Positions 1 to 5,325 of a stretch of DNA of 5,325 nucleotides are shown here, piece by piece; the first letter of the stretch is position 1; every line of letters starts with the position of its first letter. Position numbers and translations under genes: made by a program. The stretch comes from Alphaproteobacteria bacterium (GTDB lineage Bacteria > Pseudomonadota > Alphaproteobacteria > Rhodobacterales > Rhodobacteraceae): contig JAJRUE010000222.1 of the NCBI GenBank assembly GCA_024277955.1, positions 1-5,325 on the forward strand. Direction: 5' to 3'. The notes under the pieces were generated by a model. It was not told the DNA's origin and searched no databases. It saw only the letters and a program-made list of their open reading frames with translations.

Positions 1-886
1 GGTCCCGTGGGACTGGACCTATTTCCCCGACACGGTGCCGGCCTTTCCCGACGATCTGGTGGCCAAGGTCTGCGAACTTGCCGGCACCGAGGGCATTCTG
101 GGAAACTGCCATGCTTCCGGCGTGCCGATCATCGAAAAGCATTGCGCCGATCACCTCAGGACCGGCTGGCCGATCTGCTATACGTCGGCCGACAGCGTGT
201 TCCAGATCGCCGCGCATGAAGAAACATTCGGTCTGGAGCGGCTTTACAAGCTGTGCGAGGATCTTGCCCCGACGCTTCACGCGATGAAGGTGGGCCGGGT
301 GATCGCGCGCCCGTTTGTGGGAAAATGCGGCGATTTTCGGCGCACCAAGAACCGGCGCGACTATGCGATCGCGCCCCCCAGCCCGACCCTGTGCGACTGG
401 GTGCAAGGCGCCGGGCGACGGGTGTATGGCATTGGAAAGATTGGCGATATCTTTTCGCGCCGCGGCATAGACGAGGTGCGCAAGGGCACGGATGCCGAGC
501 TGATGGAACACCTGGTGGACCTGATGGACGAGGCCGAGGACGGGTCGCTCACATTCGCCAATTTCGTGGAATTCGACAGCCTGTTCGGCCACCGGCGCGA
601 TGTTTCGGGCTATGCGCGGGCGCTGGAATGGTTCGATGCGCAGCTGGCGCGGGTCTTTGCGCGCGCGCGCCCCGGCGACCTGCTGATCTTCACCGCCGAT
701 CACGGCAACGACCCGACCTGGGCGGGCAGCGACCACACCCGCGAACGGGTGCCGGTGCTGGCCCGCGGGGCGGGGACGAAACCGGGTGGCAAACCGGCGG
801 GGCTGGTGAATTACGTGGATGTGGCGGCTTCGGTCGCGGCGCATCTGGGGGTCGAAAACGCCGGCCCCGGCAAAAGTTTCATCTAA
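1..886 (+). CDS. deoB: Phosphopentomutase (3' part; 5' end outside window)
   Basis: Phosphopentomutase interconverts ribose-1-phosphate or 2-deoxyribose-1-phosphate with the 5-phosphates in the cytoplasm, linking nucleoside phosphorolysis to central carbon metabolism. Reading from base 2, 294 residues are open up to TAA at 884-886. Families run about 390-410 residues, so roughly the first 110 are missing, including the first metal-binding Asp and the phospho-accepting Thr. The visible part opens with a PWDWTYFP segment and contains the family blocks GILGNCHASG, YTSADSVFQIAAHEE, GRVIARPFVG and GKIGDIF. The alkaline-phosphatase-type metal site is intact: FDSLFGH (Asp at 575-577, His at 590-592), TADHGND (Asp-His at 698-703) and GSDHTRE (His at 734-736), with the spacing known for DeoB. 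The C terminus is complete. upp follows after 17 nt on the same strand, which suggests a salvage operon. A GTG at 35 opens a frame but lies inside the conserved domain and is not a start. Confidence 0.96.
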   Translation, partial: VPWDWTYFPDTVPAFPDDLVAKVCELAGTEGILGNCHASGVPIIEKHCADHLRTGWPICYTSADSVFQIAAHEETFGLERLYKLCEDLAPTLHAMKVGRVIARPFVGKCGDFRRTKNRRDYAIAPPSPTLCDWVQGAGRRVYGIGKIGDIFSRRGIDEVRKGTDAELMEHLVDLMDEAEDGSLTFANFVEFDSLFGHRRDVSGYARALEWFDAQLARVFARARPGDLLIFTADHGNDPTWAGSDHTRERVPVLARGAGTKPGGKPAGLVNYVDVAASVAAHLGVENAGPGKSFI

Positions 887-903
887 CGGGAAAATGTGAA
901 GCC

Positions 904-1536
904 ATGGAAAACCACCTGAACCTTGTCGAACATCCGCTGGTGCAGCACAAGCTGACGATCATGCGCAAGAAGGAAACCTCGACCAATTCCTTTCGCCGCC
1001 TGCTGCGCGAGATCAGCCAGTTGCTGGCCTACGAGATCACCCGCGAGATGGACCTGACCACCACCCGCATCGAGACCCCGCTGTGCGAGATGGACGCGCC
1101 CACGCTGGGTGGCAAGAAACTGGCGCTGATTTCGATCCTGCGGGCGGGCAACGGGCTGCTGGACGGGGTGCTCGAACTGATCCCGGCGGCGCGGGTCGGC
1201 TTTGTCGGGCTGTATCGCGATGAAGAGACGCTCAAGCCTGTGCAGTATTACTACAAGGTGCCCGACAACCTGGGCGAACGGCTGGTGATCGCGGTGGACC
1301 CGATGCTGGCGACCGGAAACAGCTCGGTCGCGGCGATCGACCTGCTGAAACAGTCGGGCGCGAAGAACATCCGTTTCATGTGCCTGCTGGCCGCGCCCGA
1401 AGGCATCGCCCGGATGAAAGAGGCGCATCCCGACGTGCCCATCGTCACCGCCGCGGTGGACGAGCGGCTGAACGAACACGGCTATATCGTGCCGGGTCTG
1501 GGCGATGCCGGCGACCGGATGTACGGCACGAAATAG
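904..1536 (+). CDS. upp: Uracil phosphoribosyltransferase
   Basis: Upp makes UMP and pyrophosphate from uracil and PRPP, the main uracil salvage step in bacteria, and acts in the cytoplasm. The protein has 210 residues, the usual length (about 208-210). The N terminus (MENHLNLVEHPLVQHKLTIMR) is family-typical. Residues 77-83 (SILRAGN) begin the conserved core, 131-140 (VDPMLATGNS) form the PRPP-binding loop, and 194-205 (YIVPGLGDAGDR) form the uracil-binding segment close to the C terminus. No key residue is missing. The frame stays open far upstream into deoB, but ATG 904 is chosen because it gives the canonical N terminus; the ATG at 894 lies in another frame and hits a stop at once. The ribosome-binding site is weak (GGGA at 888-891, 12 nt before the start), so translational coupling to deoB, which ends 17 nt upstream, is plausible. 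A hairpin follows the stop codon. Confidence 0.97.
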   Translation: MENHLNLVEHPLVQHKLTIMRKKETSTNSFRRLLREISQLLAYEITREMDLTTTRIETPLCEMDAPTLGGKKLALISILRAGNGLLDGVLELIPAARVGFVGLYRDEETLKPVQYYYKVPDNLGERLVIAVDPMLATGNSSVAAIDLLKQSGAKNIRFMCLLAAPEGIARMKEAHPDVPIVTAAVDERLNEHGYIVPGLGDAGDRMYGTK

Positions 1537-1541
1537 GGGGG

Positions 1542-1559
1542 AATCGCTTTACAGCGATT
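1542..1559 (+). terminator. Perfect 7-bp hairpin after upp, possible weak terminator or attenuator
   Basis: The arms AATCGCT (1542-1548) and AGCGATT (1553-1559) are exact inverse complements around the 4-nt loop TTAC, and G1541 with T1560 could add a G-U pair. The structure begins 6 nt after the upp stop. Only three T residues (1558-1560) follow before GG, so it is at best a weak Rho-independent terminator. It could instead be a 3'-end stabiliser that separates upp from the SPOR gene. The structure is seen directly; the function is inferred. Confidence 0.45.
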
Positions 1560-1592
1560 TGGCGATCCTGCATCCTGCCGATGGACAAGATC

Positions 1593-1599
1593 GGGGGGA
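1593..1599 (+). promoter_or_regulatory. Shine-Dalgarno that decides the SPOR gene start
   Basis: GGGGGGA at 1593-1599 lies 8 nt before GTG 1608. It lies downstream of the alternative in-frame ATG at 1581, which has no purine-rich stretch in front of it. The site therefore favours GTG 1608 as the start codon. Confidence 0.5.
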
Positions 1600-1607
1600 T
1601 CTTTGCG

Positions 1608-2450
1608 GTGAATTGCAAACGGCTTTTGCTGGCGGCTGCGCTGATGGCGGTTCTGGTTCCCGCCGCAGGGTGGGCGCAGGCCTTGCGCGACGTGGACGGC
1701 CCGGCGGAACTGCCGCCCGCCAGTTTCACGGGCAAGCAATATGTGGACAGCCGGGGCTGCGTCTTTATCCGCGCGGGCTACGGCGACCAGGTGGTCTGGG
1801 TGCCGCGGGTGACGCGGGACTGCAAGTTGATGTGCGGGCAGGTTCCCACCTTTGCAGCGGCGGCGCCCGCCCGGGCGGCGGCGCCGGTGGTCACCGCGCA
1901 GGCGGCTGTGCAGGCGGCCCCGACGACTGCCGCGCCCACGACTGCAGCGCCCAGTGCGCCCGGACGGGGGCACCGGACGGCGCAGGCGGCGGCCCGGCCT
2001 TTGGCCGCGGGCGGGGCGATGGCGGTGCCCAAGGGGTTCCGCCCGGCCTGGACCGACGGGCGGCTGAACCCGAACCGCGGGCCGCGCACCGCCGAGGGCG
2101 ACGCGCAGATGGCCCGGATCTGGACAAACACCGTACCGCGCCGGCTGGTCGCGCCCGAAAACCCGGCGGCCACCACCGCGATCGTGGTTTCAACGCGCGG
2201 CACCGCAATGGCGCGGGAAGCGACCGGGGCGGTCATTCAGCTTGGCGCCTATGCGAAGCCCGGGAACGTGGCGGCGGCGCTGGACTGGCTGGGCTCGGTT
2301 GGTCTGGACGGAGCCGTGCGGCCCGCGCGTCTGGGGGGCAAGCGGGTGCAGGTGGTTCTGGCCGGGCCGTTTGCCGATGCCCCGGCGCGCGCCCGCGCCT
2401 TGGCGGTCATCCGGGCAGCCGGCTACCGGGACGCTTTCGTGACCCGCTGA
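1608..2450 (+). CDS. Secreted SPOR-domain protein
   Basis: This is a probable exported cell-wall-associated protein of 280 residues. SPOR domains are known to bind peptidoglycan glycan strands lacking stem peptides, often at the septum. Residues 1-25 look like a signal peptide: NCKR, then a hydrophobic stretch at 6-20, then a WAQA-type cleavage site near 25. No lipobox is seen. Residues 26-82 form a small domain (LRDVDGPAELPPASF, GKQYVDSRGCVFIRAG, WVPRVTRDCKLMCG) with Cys51, Cys72 and Cys76. Residues 83-136 are an Ala/Pro/Thr-rich linker. Residues 137-181 form a second block that I remember as conserved in Rhodobacterales relatives (KGFRPAWTDGRLNPNRGPRT, then IWTNTVPRRL). Residues 209-280 are the SPOR domain (VIQLGAYAKPGNV, then VQVVLAGPFADAPAR, then AAGYRDAFV). 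The frame also allows ATG 1581 (289 residues), but GTG 1608 has the better ribosome-binding site and a more compact signal peptide. It is co-oriented with upp, with a hairpin between them. The exact role and partner are unknown. Confidence 0.88.
   Translation: MNCKRLLLAAALMAVLVPAAGWAQALRDVDGPAELPPASFTGKQYVDSRGCVFIRAGYGDQVVWVPRVTRDCKLMCGQVPTFAAAAPARAAAPVVTAQAAVQAAPTTAAPTTAAPSAPGRGHRTAQAAARPLAAGGAMAVPKGFRPAWTDGRLNPNRGPRTAEGDAQMARIWTNTVPRRLVAPENPAATTAIVVSTRGTAMAREATGAVIQLGAYAKPGNVAAALDWLGSVGLDGAVRPARLGGKRVQVVLAGPFADAPARARALAVIRAAGYRDAFVTR
1923..1952 (+). repeat. Tandem 15-bp repeat, two copies, in the SPOR linker
   Basis: Two adjacent 15-bp units (1923-1937 and 1938-1952) differ at one base (C or A at the ninth position). 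In frame they encode TTAAP twice, within the low-complexity Ala/Pro/Thr linker. Such a unit can change copy number by slippage without breaking the frame, altering only the linker length. Confidence 0.7.
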
Positions 2451-2453
2451 TTG

Positions 2454-2494
2454 CGCGCCGCGAGCGGCGCGATGCCTCCGGCGGGGATATTTTT
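2454..2494 (+). terminator. Convergent-gene terminator region: two hairpins and a T-run
   Basis: A strong GC hairpin starts 3 nt after the SPOR stop: CGCGCCG (2454-2460) pairs with CGGCGCG (2465-2471) around CGAG. A second, smaller one follows: CCTC (2475-2478) pairs with GGGG (2483-2486), including a T-G wobble, around CGGC. TTTTT lies at 2490-2494. The arms can also pair across the two hairpins (CGCCG with CGGCG). The position and T-run suit termination of the SPOR transcript. The region lies between convergent genes, so it may also affect the opposing transcript, although there is no T-run in that direction. Confidence 0.6.
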
Positions 2495-2528
2495 GGACAG
2501 AAGAATTGGCGAGGCAGGGGCGGGGCGT

Positions 2529-3545
2529 TCATTCGCCGCAGATCGCCTGCAGGCTGATCCAGTCGCCATCGCTGAGCACCGGCACCGCGGTTTTTTCGGG
2601 GAGGGCATCGGCCTCGATCAGGCCGAGCGTAGTTTCGCCGGAAATATCAAGCGCATAGGCGTAGGGGGAAGCGCGCACGCCGGCGCGTCTGAACTGTTCG
2701 GCAAGGGATGCGTCGGACGGGCGGCTGGGGGGCGGCAACAGCAGGTCTTCGGCATATTGCGCCAGCCGGTCCTGGCTGATCGTGCCGGTGGTCAAGAGCT
2801 GAAAGGCGGTGCCGAGGCCGCTGGCGCGCAGCAGCCGCACCAGCGGGTCGGTCTGTTGCGCGCGCAGGTCTTCGGCAAGGGCGAAGCCGGCGGGCACGTC
2901 GGGATCTTCGTAGTCTTCAACCAGCGCCCGGTTCAACAGGATGATATGGCCTGGAAGATGTTCGCTCTGACGCACGCCGCTGGCCAGCACCACGATCCGG
3001 CCGGGGCTGTCGCCGAACAGGCGGCGGTGCATTTTTTCCAGCGCCGCGGTGCCGCGCGGGGTGTCGCAGGGGCTGCCCGCCACCCGCCGGATATTGGTCA
3101 GCAGGTCTTCGCCGATCATCGCGCGCTGGCTGGCCGGCACCACCGAGGCGGTATAGTCCACCATCGCGCCCGGCAGCCAGAACACCGCCACCGCCGCCAC
3201 CGCCGCGACAACCCCCGCGCTCAGGTAAAAGCGCAGCCGTCCCGGGTGCGGGCGGCGCCGTTCGATGGCCGCCTGCACCCGGGCGATCGCGCCGATCATC
3301 GTGTCGTCGTCCAGCTCCAGGGTTTCGGCGGCGTCCGGGCCCGGGCGGAAGATGGCCGGGGTTTCGCCGGGGTTCACGCGCTCTACCGCCGGCAGCGACC
3401 AGTGCGCCAGCGCGTTTCCTCTGGTGTCGCTGAGCGTCAGCGTGGCATCGCCCAGGGCGACGATCACCTCGATGCGCTGCGCATCCGGCGACGCGCGCCA
3501 CAGCCCGGTGCTTTCCAGGCGCTGGTATTGCTTGAGAGCCGTCAT
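2529..3545 (-). CDS. One-TM protein resembling an M48 metallopeptidase with a lost zinc site
   Basis: This 338-residue membrane protein has no assigned function. Residues 1-95 look like the beta-rich N-terminal domain that precedes M48 peptidases (GLWRASPDAQRIEV, then LTLSDTRGNALAHWSLPAVE). RRRPHPGRLR (97-106) precedes one hydrophobic segment at about 106-129, so by the positive-inside rule the C-terminal part should be periplasmic. Residues 156-300 follow the M48 order: CDTPRGTAALEKMHRRL (160-176), LPGHIILLNRALVED (197-211), then AGFALAEDLRAQ (219-230), where active members carry AHExxH. Here it reads A224-E225-D226-L227-R228, so both zinc histidines are absent while Glu is kept. The SRxxE-like position reads SRPSD (274-278). 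This matching is by eye from memory of the family. It therefore looks like a pseudo-peptidase or scaffold. ATG 3545 is the first start after an upstream in-frame stop at 3591-3593, and no clear Shine-Dalgarno is visible. It lies 73 nt after the synthetase gene and converges on the SPOR gene. Confidence 0.8.
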   Translation of the reverse strand: MTALKQYQRLESTGLWRASPDAQRIEVIVALGDATLTLSDTRGNALAHWSLPAVERVNPGETPAIFRPGPDAAETLELDDDTMIGAIARVQAAIERRRPHPGRLRFYLSAGVVAAVAAVAVFWLPGAMVDYTASVVPASQRAMIGEDLLTNIRRVAGSPCDTPRGTAALEKMHRRLFGDSPGRIVVLASGVRQSEHLPGHIILLNRALVEDYEDPDVPAGFALAEDLRAQQTDPLVRLLRASGLGTAFQLLTTGTISQDRLAQYAEDLLLPPPSRPSDASLAEQFRRAGVRASPYAYALDISGETTLGLIEADALPEKTAVPVLSDGDWISLQAICGE

Positions 3546-3618
3546 TTCGCGGGGTGCCTGCTGCTCGGGTCCGGTCCTGTTTGGGCCAGATTAGCCGAGC
3601 GCACCGCCCGTCACAACA

Positions 3619-5250
3619 TCACAGGGTTTTCGCCAGTTTGCGCAGCTCGAACTTCTGGATCTTGCCGGTCGAGGTTTTCGGCAATTCCTGGAACACCACC
3701 TTTTTCGGAGTCTTGAAGCCGGCCAGCCGTTCGCGGGCGAAGGCGATCAGTTCGGCTTCATCGCAGGTGGCGCCTTCTTTCAGCTCGACAAAGGCGCAAG
3801 GTACTTCGCCCCATTTTTCGTCCGGCTTGGCGACGACTGCGCACAGCAGCACCGCCGGGTGGTGCATCAGCGTGCCCTCGACCTCGACCGAAGACACGTT
3901 TTCGCCACCCGAGATGATGATGTCCTTGGCCCGGTCGGTGATCTTGATATAGCCGTCCGGGTGCTGAAAGGCTATGTCGCCAGAATGGAAATAGCCGCCG
4001 GCAAAGGCTTCGCGGGTGGCGTCCGGGTTTTTCAGGTAGCCCTTCATCACCGGGTTGCCGCGGATCATGATTTCGCCGGTGGTTTCGCCGTCCATGGGCA
4101 CTTGCGTCATGGTTTCGGGGGCCATCACGGTGATGTCCTCCATCATCGGCATCAACACGCCGGTGCGCGCCTTGATCGCGGCCTTTTCTTCCTCGGGCAG
4201 GTCGTCCCAGCGGTCGGGGTGCCAGAGGCATTCGGTGACATGGCCGTAGGTTTCGGTCAGCCCGTAGACCTGGGTCACATGAAAGCCCAGCGGTTCGATC
4301 GCGGCCAGCGTGGCGGCGGGCGGCGGGGCGCCGGCGGTAAAGACCTCGACCACATGGTCGAAGTCGCGGCGCTCGTCGTCATGGGCGTTGACGATCATGT
4401 TCAAGACGATCGGCGCGCCGCCGAAATGGGTCACCCCTTCGTCGGCGATGGCGTCGTAGATGTTTTTCGCGGTGATGTCGCGGCAGCACACCAGCGTGCC
4501 GCCCAGAAGCGGCATCATCCAGGTATGGTTCCAATTGTTGCAGTGGAACATCGGCACGATCGCCAGGTAGCGCGGGCGCAGGGTCATTTCCCAGGAGACC
4601 ACCGTGCCCATGGTCATCAGGTAGGCGCCGCGGTGGTGGTAGACCACGCCCTTGGGCCGGCCGGTGGTGCCCGATGTGTAGTTCAGCGCCAGGCTTTCCC
4701 ATTCGTCACGCGGCATCACCCAGTTGAAACCGGCGTCGCCCGTGGCGATGAATTCCTCGTATTCCGGGTGGCGTCCGGTGGCGGGCAGGCCGGCCTGGGG
4801 ATCGGCCACCTCGACAATCGCCGGGCGCGGGCCCCGCATGCGCCGCGCGGCTTCCTCGGCCAGCGGCAGGAACTGGGTGTCGCACAGCACCAGCCGGGCG
4901 CCGCCGTGATCGAAGATATAGGCCACGGTATCGGCATCCAGCCGGATGTTGATGGCGTTCAGCACACCGCCCATCGCCGGCACGCCGAAATGGGCTTCGG
5001 CATGGGCGGGGATGTTGGGCAGGATGGTGGCGACCACATCGCCCGGCTCGATCCCGGCGTTGACCAGCGCCGAGGCCAGGCGCGAGACCCGCGCATGGTA
5101 GTCCGCGTAGGTGCTGCGGTGGCTGCCATAGACCACCGCCAGCTGGTCGGGAAAGACCCGCGCGGCGCGGCGCAGATGCGAAAGCGGCGTCAGCGGCACG
5201 AAATTGGCGTCGCATTTTTCCAGCCCGGTTTCATCGGCCATCCAGCCCAT
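3619..5250 (-). CDS. Acyl-CoA synthetase (AMP-forming, ANL superfamily)
   Basis: This enzyme activates a carboxylic acid with ATP to an acyl-adenylate and then transfers it to CoA. The protein has 543 residues, normal for the family, and is cytoplasmic. The diagnostic motifs occur in order: the P-loop YTSGTTGRPKG (191-201), FHCNNWNHTW (235-244) in the acyl-pocket region, VYGLTET (328-334), HSGD with Asp425, DRAKDIIISGGENVSS (439-454) containing the hinge region, and the adenylation lysine K530 in PKTSTGK (524-530). All core catalytic residues are present. The type resembles the short/medium-chain and aromatic acid ligases related to plant AAE proteins and is widespread in roseobacters; the substrate cannot be told from sequence. 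DmdB-like activity on methylmercaptopropionate is possible but not supported over other acids. ATG 5250 is chosen because AAAGGGGGA lies just upstream. The frame also allows ATG 5298, adding 16 residues that would cover the ribosome-binding site and look non-conserved. The M48-like gene follows after 73 nt. Confidence 0.95.
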   Translation of the reverse strand: MGWMADETGLEKCDANFVPLTPLSHLRRAARVFPDQLAVVYGSHRSTYADYHARVSRLASALVNAGIEPGDVVATILPNIPAHAEAHFGVPAMGGVLNAINIRLDADTVAYIFDHGGARLVLCDTQFLPLAEEAARRMRGPRPAIVEVADPQAGLPATGRHPEYEEFIATGDAGFNWVMPRDEWESLALNYTSGTTGRPKGVVYHHRGAYLMTMGTVVSWEMTLRPRYLAIVPMFHCNNWNHTWMMPLLGGTLVCCRDITAKNIYDAIADEGVTHFGGAPIVLNMIVNAHDDERRDFDHVVEVFTAGAPPPAATLAAIEPLGFHVTQVYGLTETYGHVTECLWHPDRWDDLPEEEKAAIKARTGVLMPMMEDITVMAPETMTQVPMDGETTGEIMIRGNPVMKGYLKNPDATREAFAGGYFHSGDIAFQHPDGYIKITDRAKDIIISGGENVSSVEVEGTLMHHPAVLLCAVVAKPDEKWGEVPCAFVELKEGATCDEAELIAFARERLAGFKTPKKVVFQELPKTSTGKIQKFELRKLAKTL

Positions 5251-5254
5251 GGCG

Positions 5255-5263
5255 TCCCCCTTT
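5255..5263 (-). promoter_or_regulatory. Strong Shine-Dalgarno of the acyl-CoA synthetase gene
   Basis: On the - strand the bases read AAAGGGGGA, ending 4 nt before ATG 5250. This is the best ribosome-binding site in the window and decides the start in favour of 5250 over ATG 5298 (which would contain it) and over ATG 5241 (too far away). Confidence 0.75.
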
Positions 5264-5312
5264 GATCTACACGCGGTTTCGCGGCGGATTGTGCGCATTC
5301 GCGCCGGGTTTG

Positions 5313-5325
5313 AAAAGGGGGGATA
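5313..5325 (+). promoter_or_regulatory. Possible Shine-Dalgarno for a divergent gene just outside the window
   Basis: The + strand ends in AAAAGGGGGGATA (5313-5325). It resembles the purine-rich sites used by the SPOR gene (GGGGGGAT) and the synthetase gene (AAAGGGGGA). If it is used, a + strand gene would start within about 10 nt past the window, divergent from the synthetase, leaving a short shared promoter region in 5251-5312. No convincing -35/-10 pair was found there. The inference rests on the G-rich stretch alone. Confidence 0.3.

Noticed and set aside
660..670. GCGC alternating run in deoB
   Set aside because: It is a short Arg/Ala codon run in GC-rich coding DNA and shows no sign of a functional repeat.
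253..903. Upstream extension of the upp frame inside deoB
   Set aside because: The frame is open by chance because of high GC. The extension is Arg/Gly-rich, overlaps the conserved DeoB metal-site region in another frame, and would not fit the length of the Upp family.
883..1479. A 198-codon - strand open frame opposite upp
   Set aside because: It is antisense to an unmistakable upp gene, has a composition typical of a shadow frame, and has no domain or start signal.
1548..1576. Promoter-like TTTACA (1548-1553) followed 17 nt later by CATCCT
   Set aside because: The -35 is close to consensus, but the -10 matches only three of six bases and the -35 lies within the hairpin. It is not strong enough to call a promoter.
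1505..2557. A 350-codon + strand frame overlapping the SPOR gene
   Set aside because: It is extremely Gly/Arg-rich and overlaps the supported SPOR frame with its signal peptide and SPOR domain. It also runs across the terminator hairpins.
3563..3600. Interrupted inverted repeat between the synthetase and M48-like genes
   Set aside because: The outer 6-bp arms are 26 nt apart, the inner stem needs wobble pairing that works only in the + strand RNA, and there is no T-run on the transcribed strand. It is not supported as a terminator.
2451..3716. A 421-codon open frame on the + strand covering the M48-like gene
   Set aside because: It runs through the terminator region and the antisense of a better-supported gene. 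Its composition is that of a shadow frame, and no ribosome-binding site or domain is visible.
3859..5265. A 468-codon open frame on the + strand opposite the synthetase gene
   Set aside because: It is antisense to a gene with all ANL motifs. Its translation is rich in His, Gly, Arg and Asp without recognisable domains, as expected for the mirror frame of GC-rich coding DNA.
5272..5304. Two small GC palindromic stems (CGCG-GTTT-CGCG and GCGC-ATTC-GCGC) upstream of the synthetase gene
   Set aside because: Stems of 4 bp are expected by chance in DNA of this composition and do not support an operator call.

Overview
The window is GC-rich DNA, apparently chromosomal, that most resembles an alphaproteobacterium of the Rhodobacterales (Roseobacter/Paracoccaceae type). 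I infer this from the high GC3 coding style, from remembered relatives of the SPOR protein and the M48-like protein, and from the terminator-like intergenic motif near 2475-2494. No database search was possible. No tRNA, rRNA, CRISPR array, insertion sequence or phage gene was seen.

Layout. On the + strand, 1-886 is the 3' three quarters of a phosphopentomutase gene (deoB). It is followed after 17 nt by a complete uracil phosphoribosyltransferase gene (upp, 904-1536). A short perfect hairpin follows upp, and then comes a gene for a secreted SPOR-domain protein (preferred GTG start at 1608, stop at 2450). A convergent intergenic stretch (2451-2528) holds two stacked hairpins and a T-run. On the - strand lie a one-TM protein with the architecture of an M48 metallopeptidase but without its zinc-binding histidines (3545-2529), and upstream of it a 543-residue acyl-CoA synthetase (5250-3619). 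A 75-nt leader with a strong Shine-Dalgarno separates the synthetase start from the window end. The last bases look like a Shine-Dalgarno for a divergent + strand gene that lies outside the window.

How the genes work together. deoB and upp form a nucleoside/pyrimidine salvage pair. DeoB moves the phosphate of (deoxy)ribose-1-phosphate to C5 so that the sugar can enter central metabolism, and Upp recaptures free uracil as UMP using PRPP. The SPOR protein probably works at the periplasmic cell wall and has no evident metabolic tie to upp. The M48-like protein and the acyl-CoA synthetase are co-oriented with a 73-nt gap and could share a transcript, but no functional link is visible.

The region is mostly ordinary housekeeping and accessory metabolism. 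The observation most worth a second look is the M48-like protein, whose HExxH position reads AEDLR, which suggests a conserved pseudo-peptidase. No new multi-gene system could be supported.
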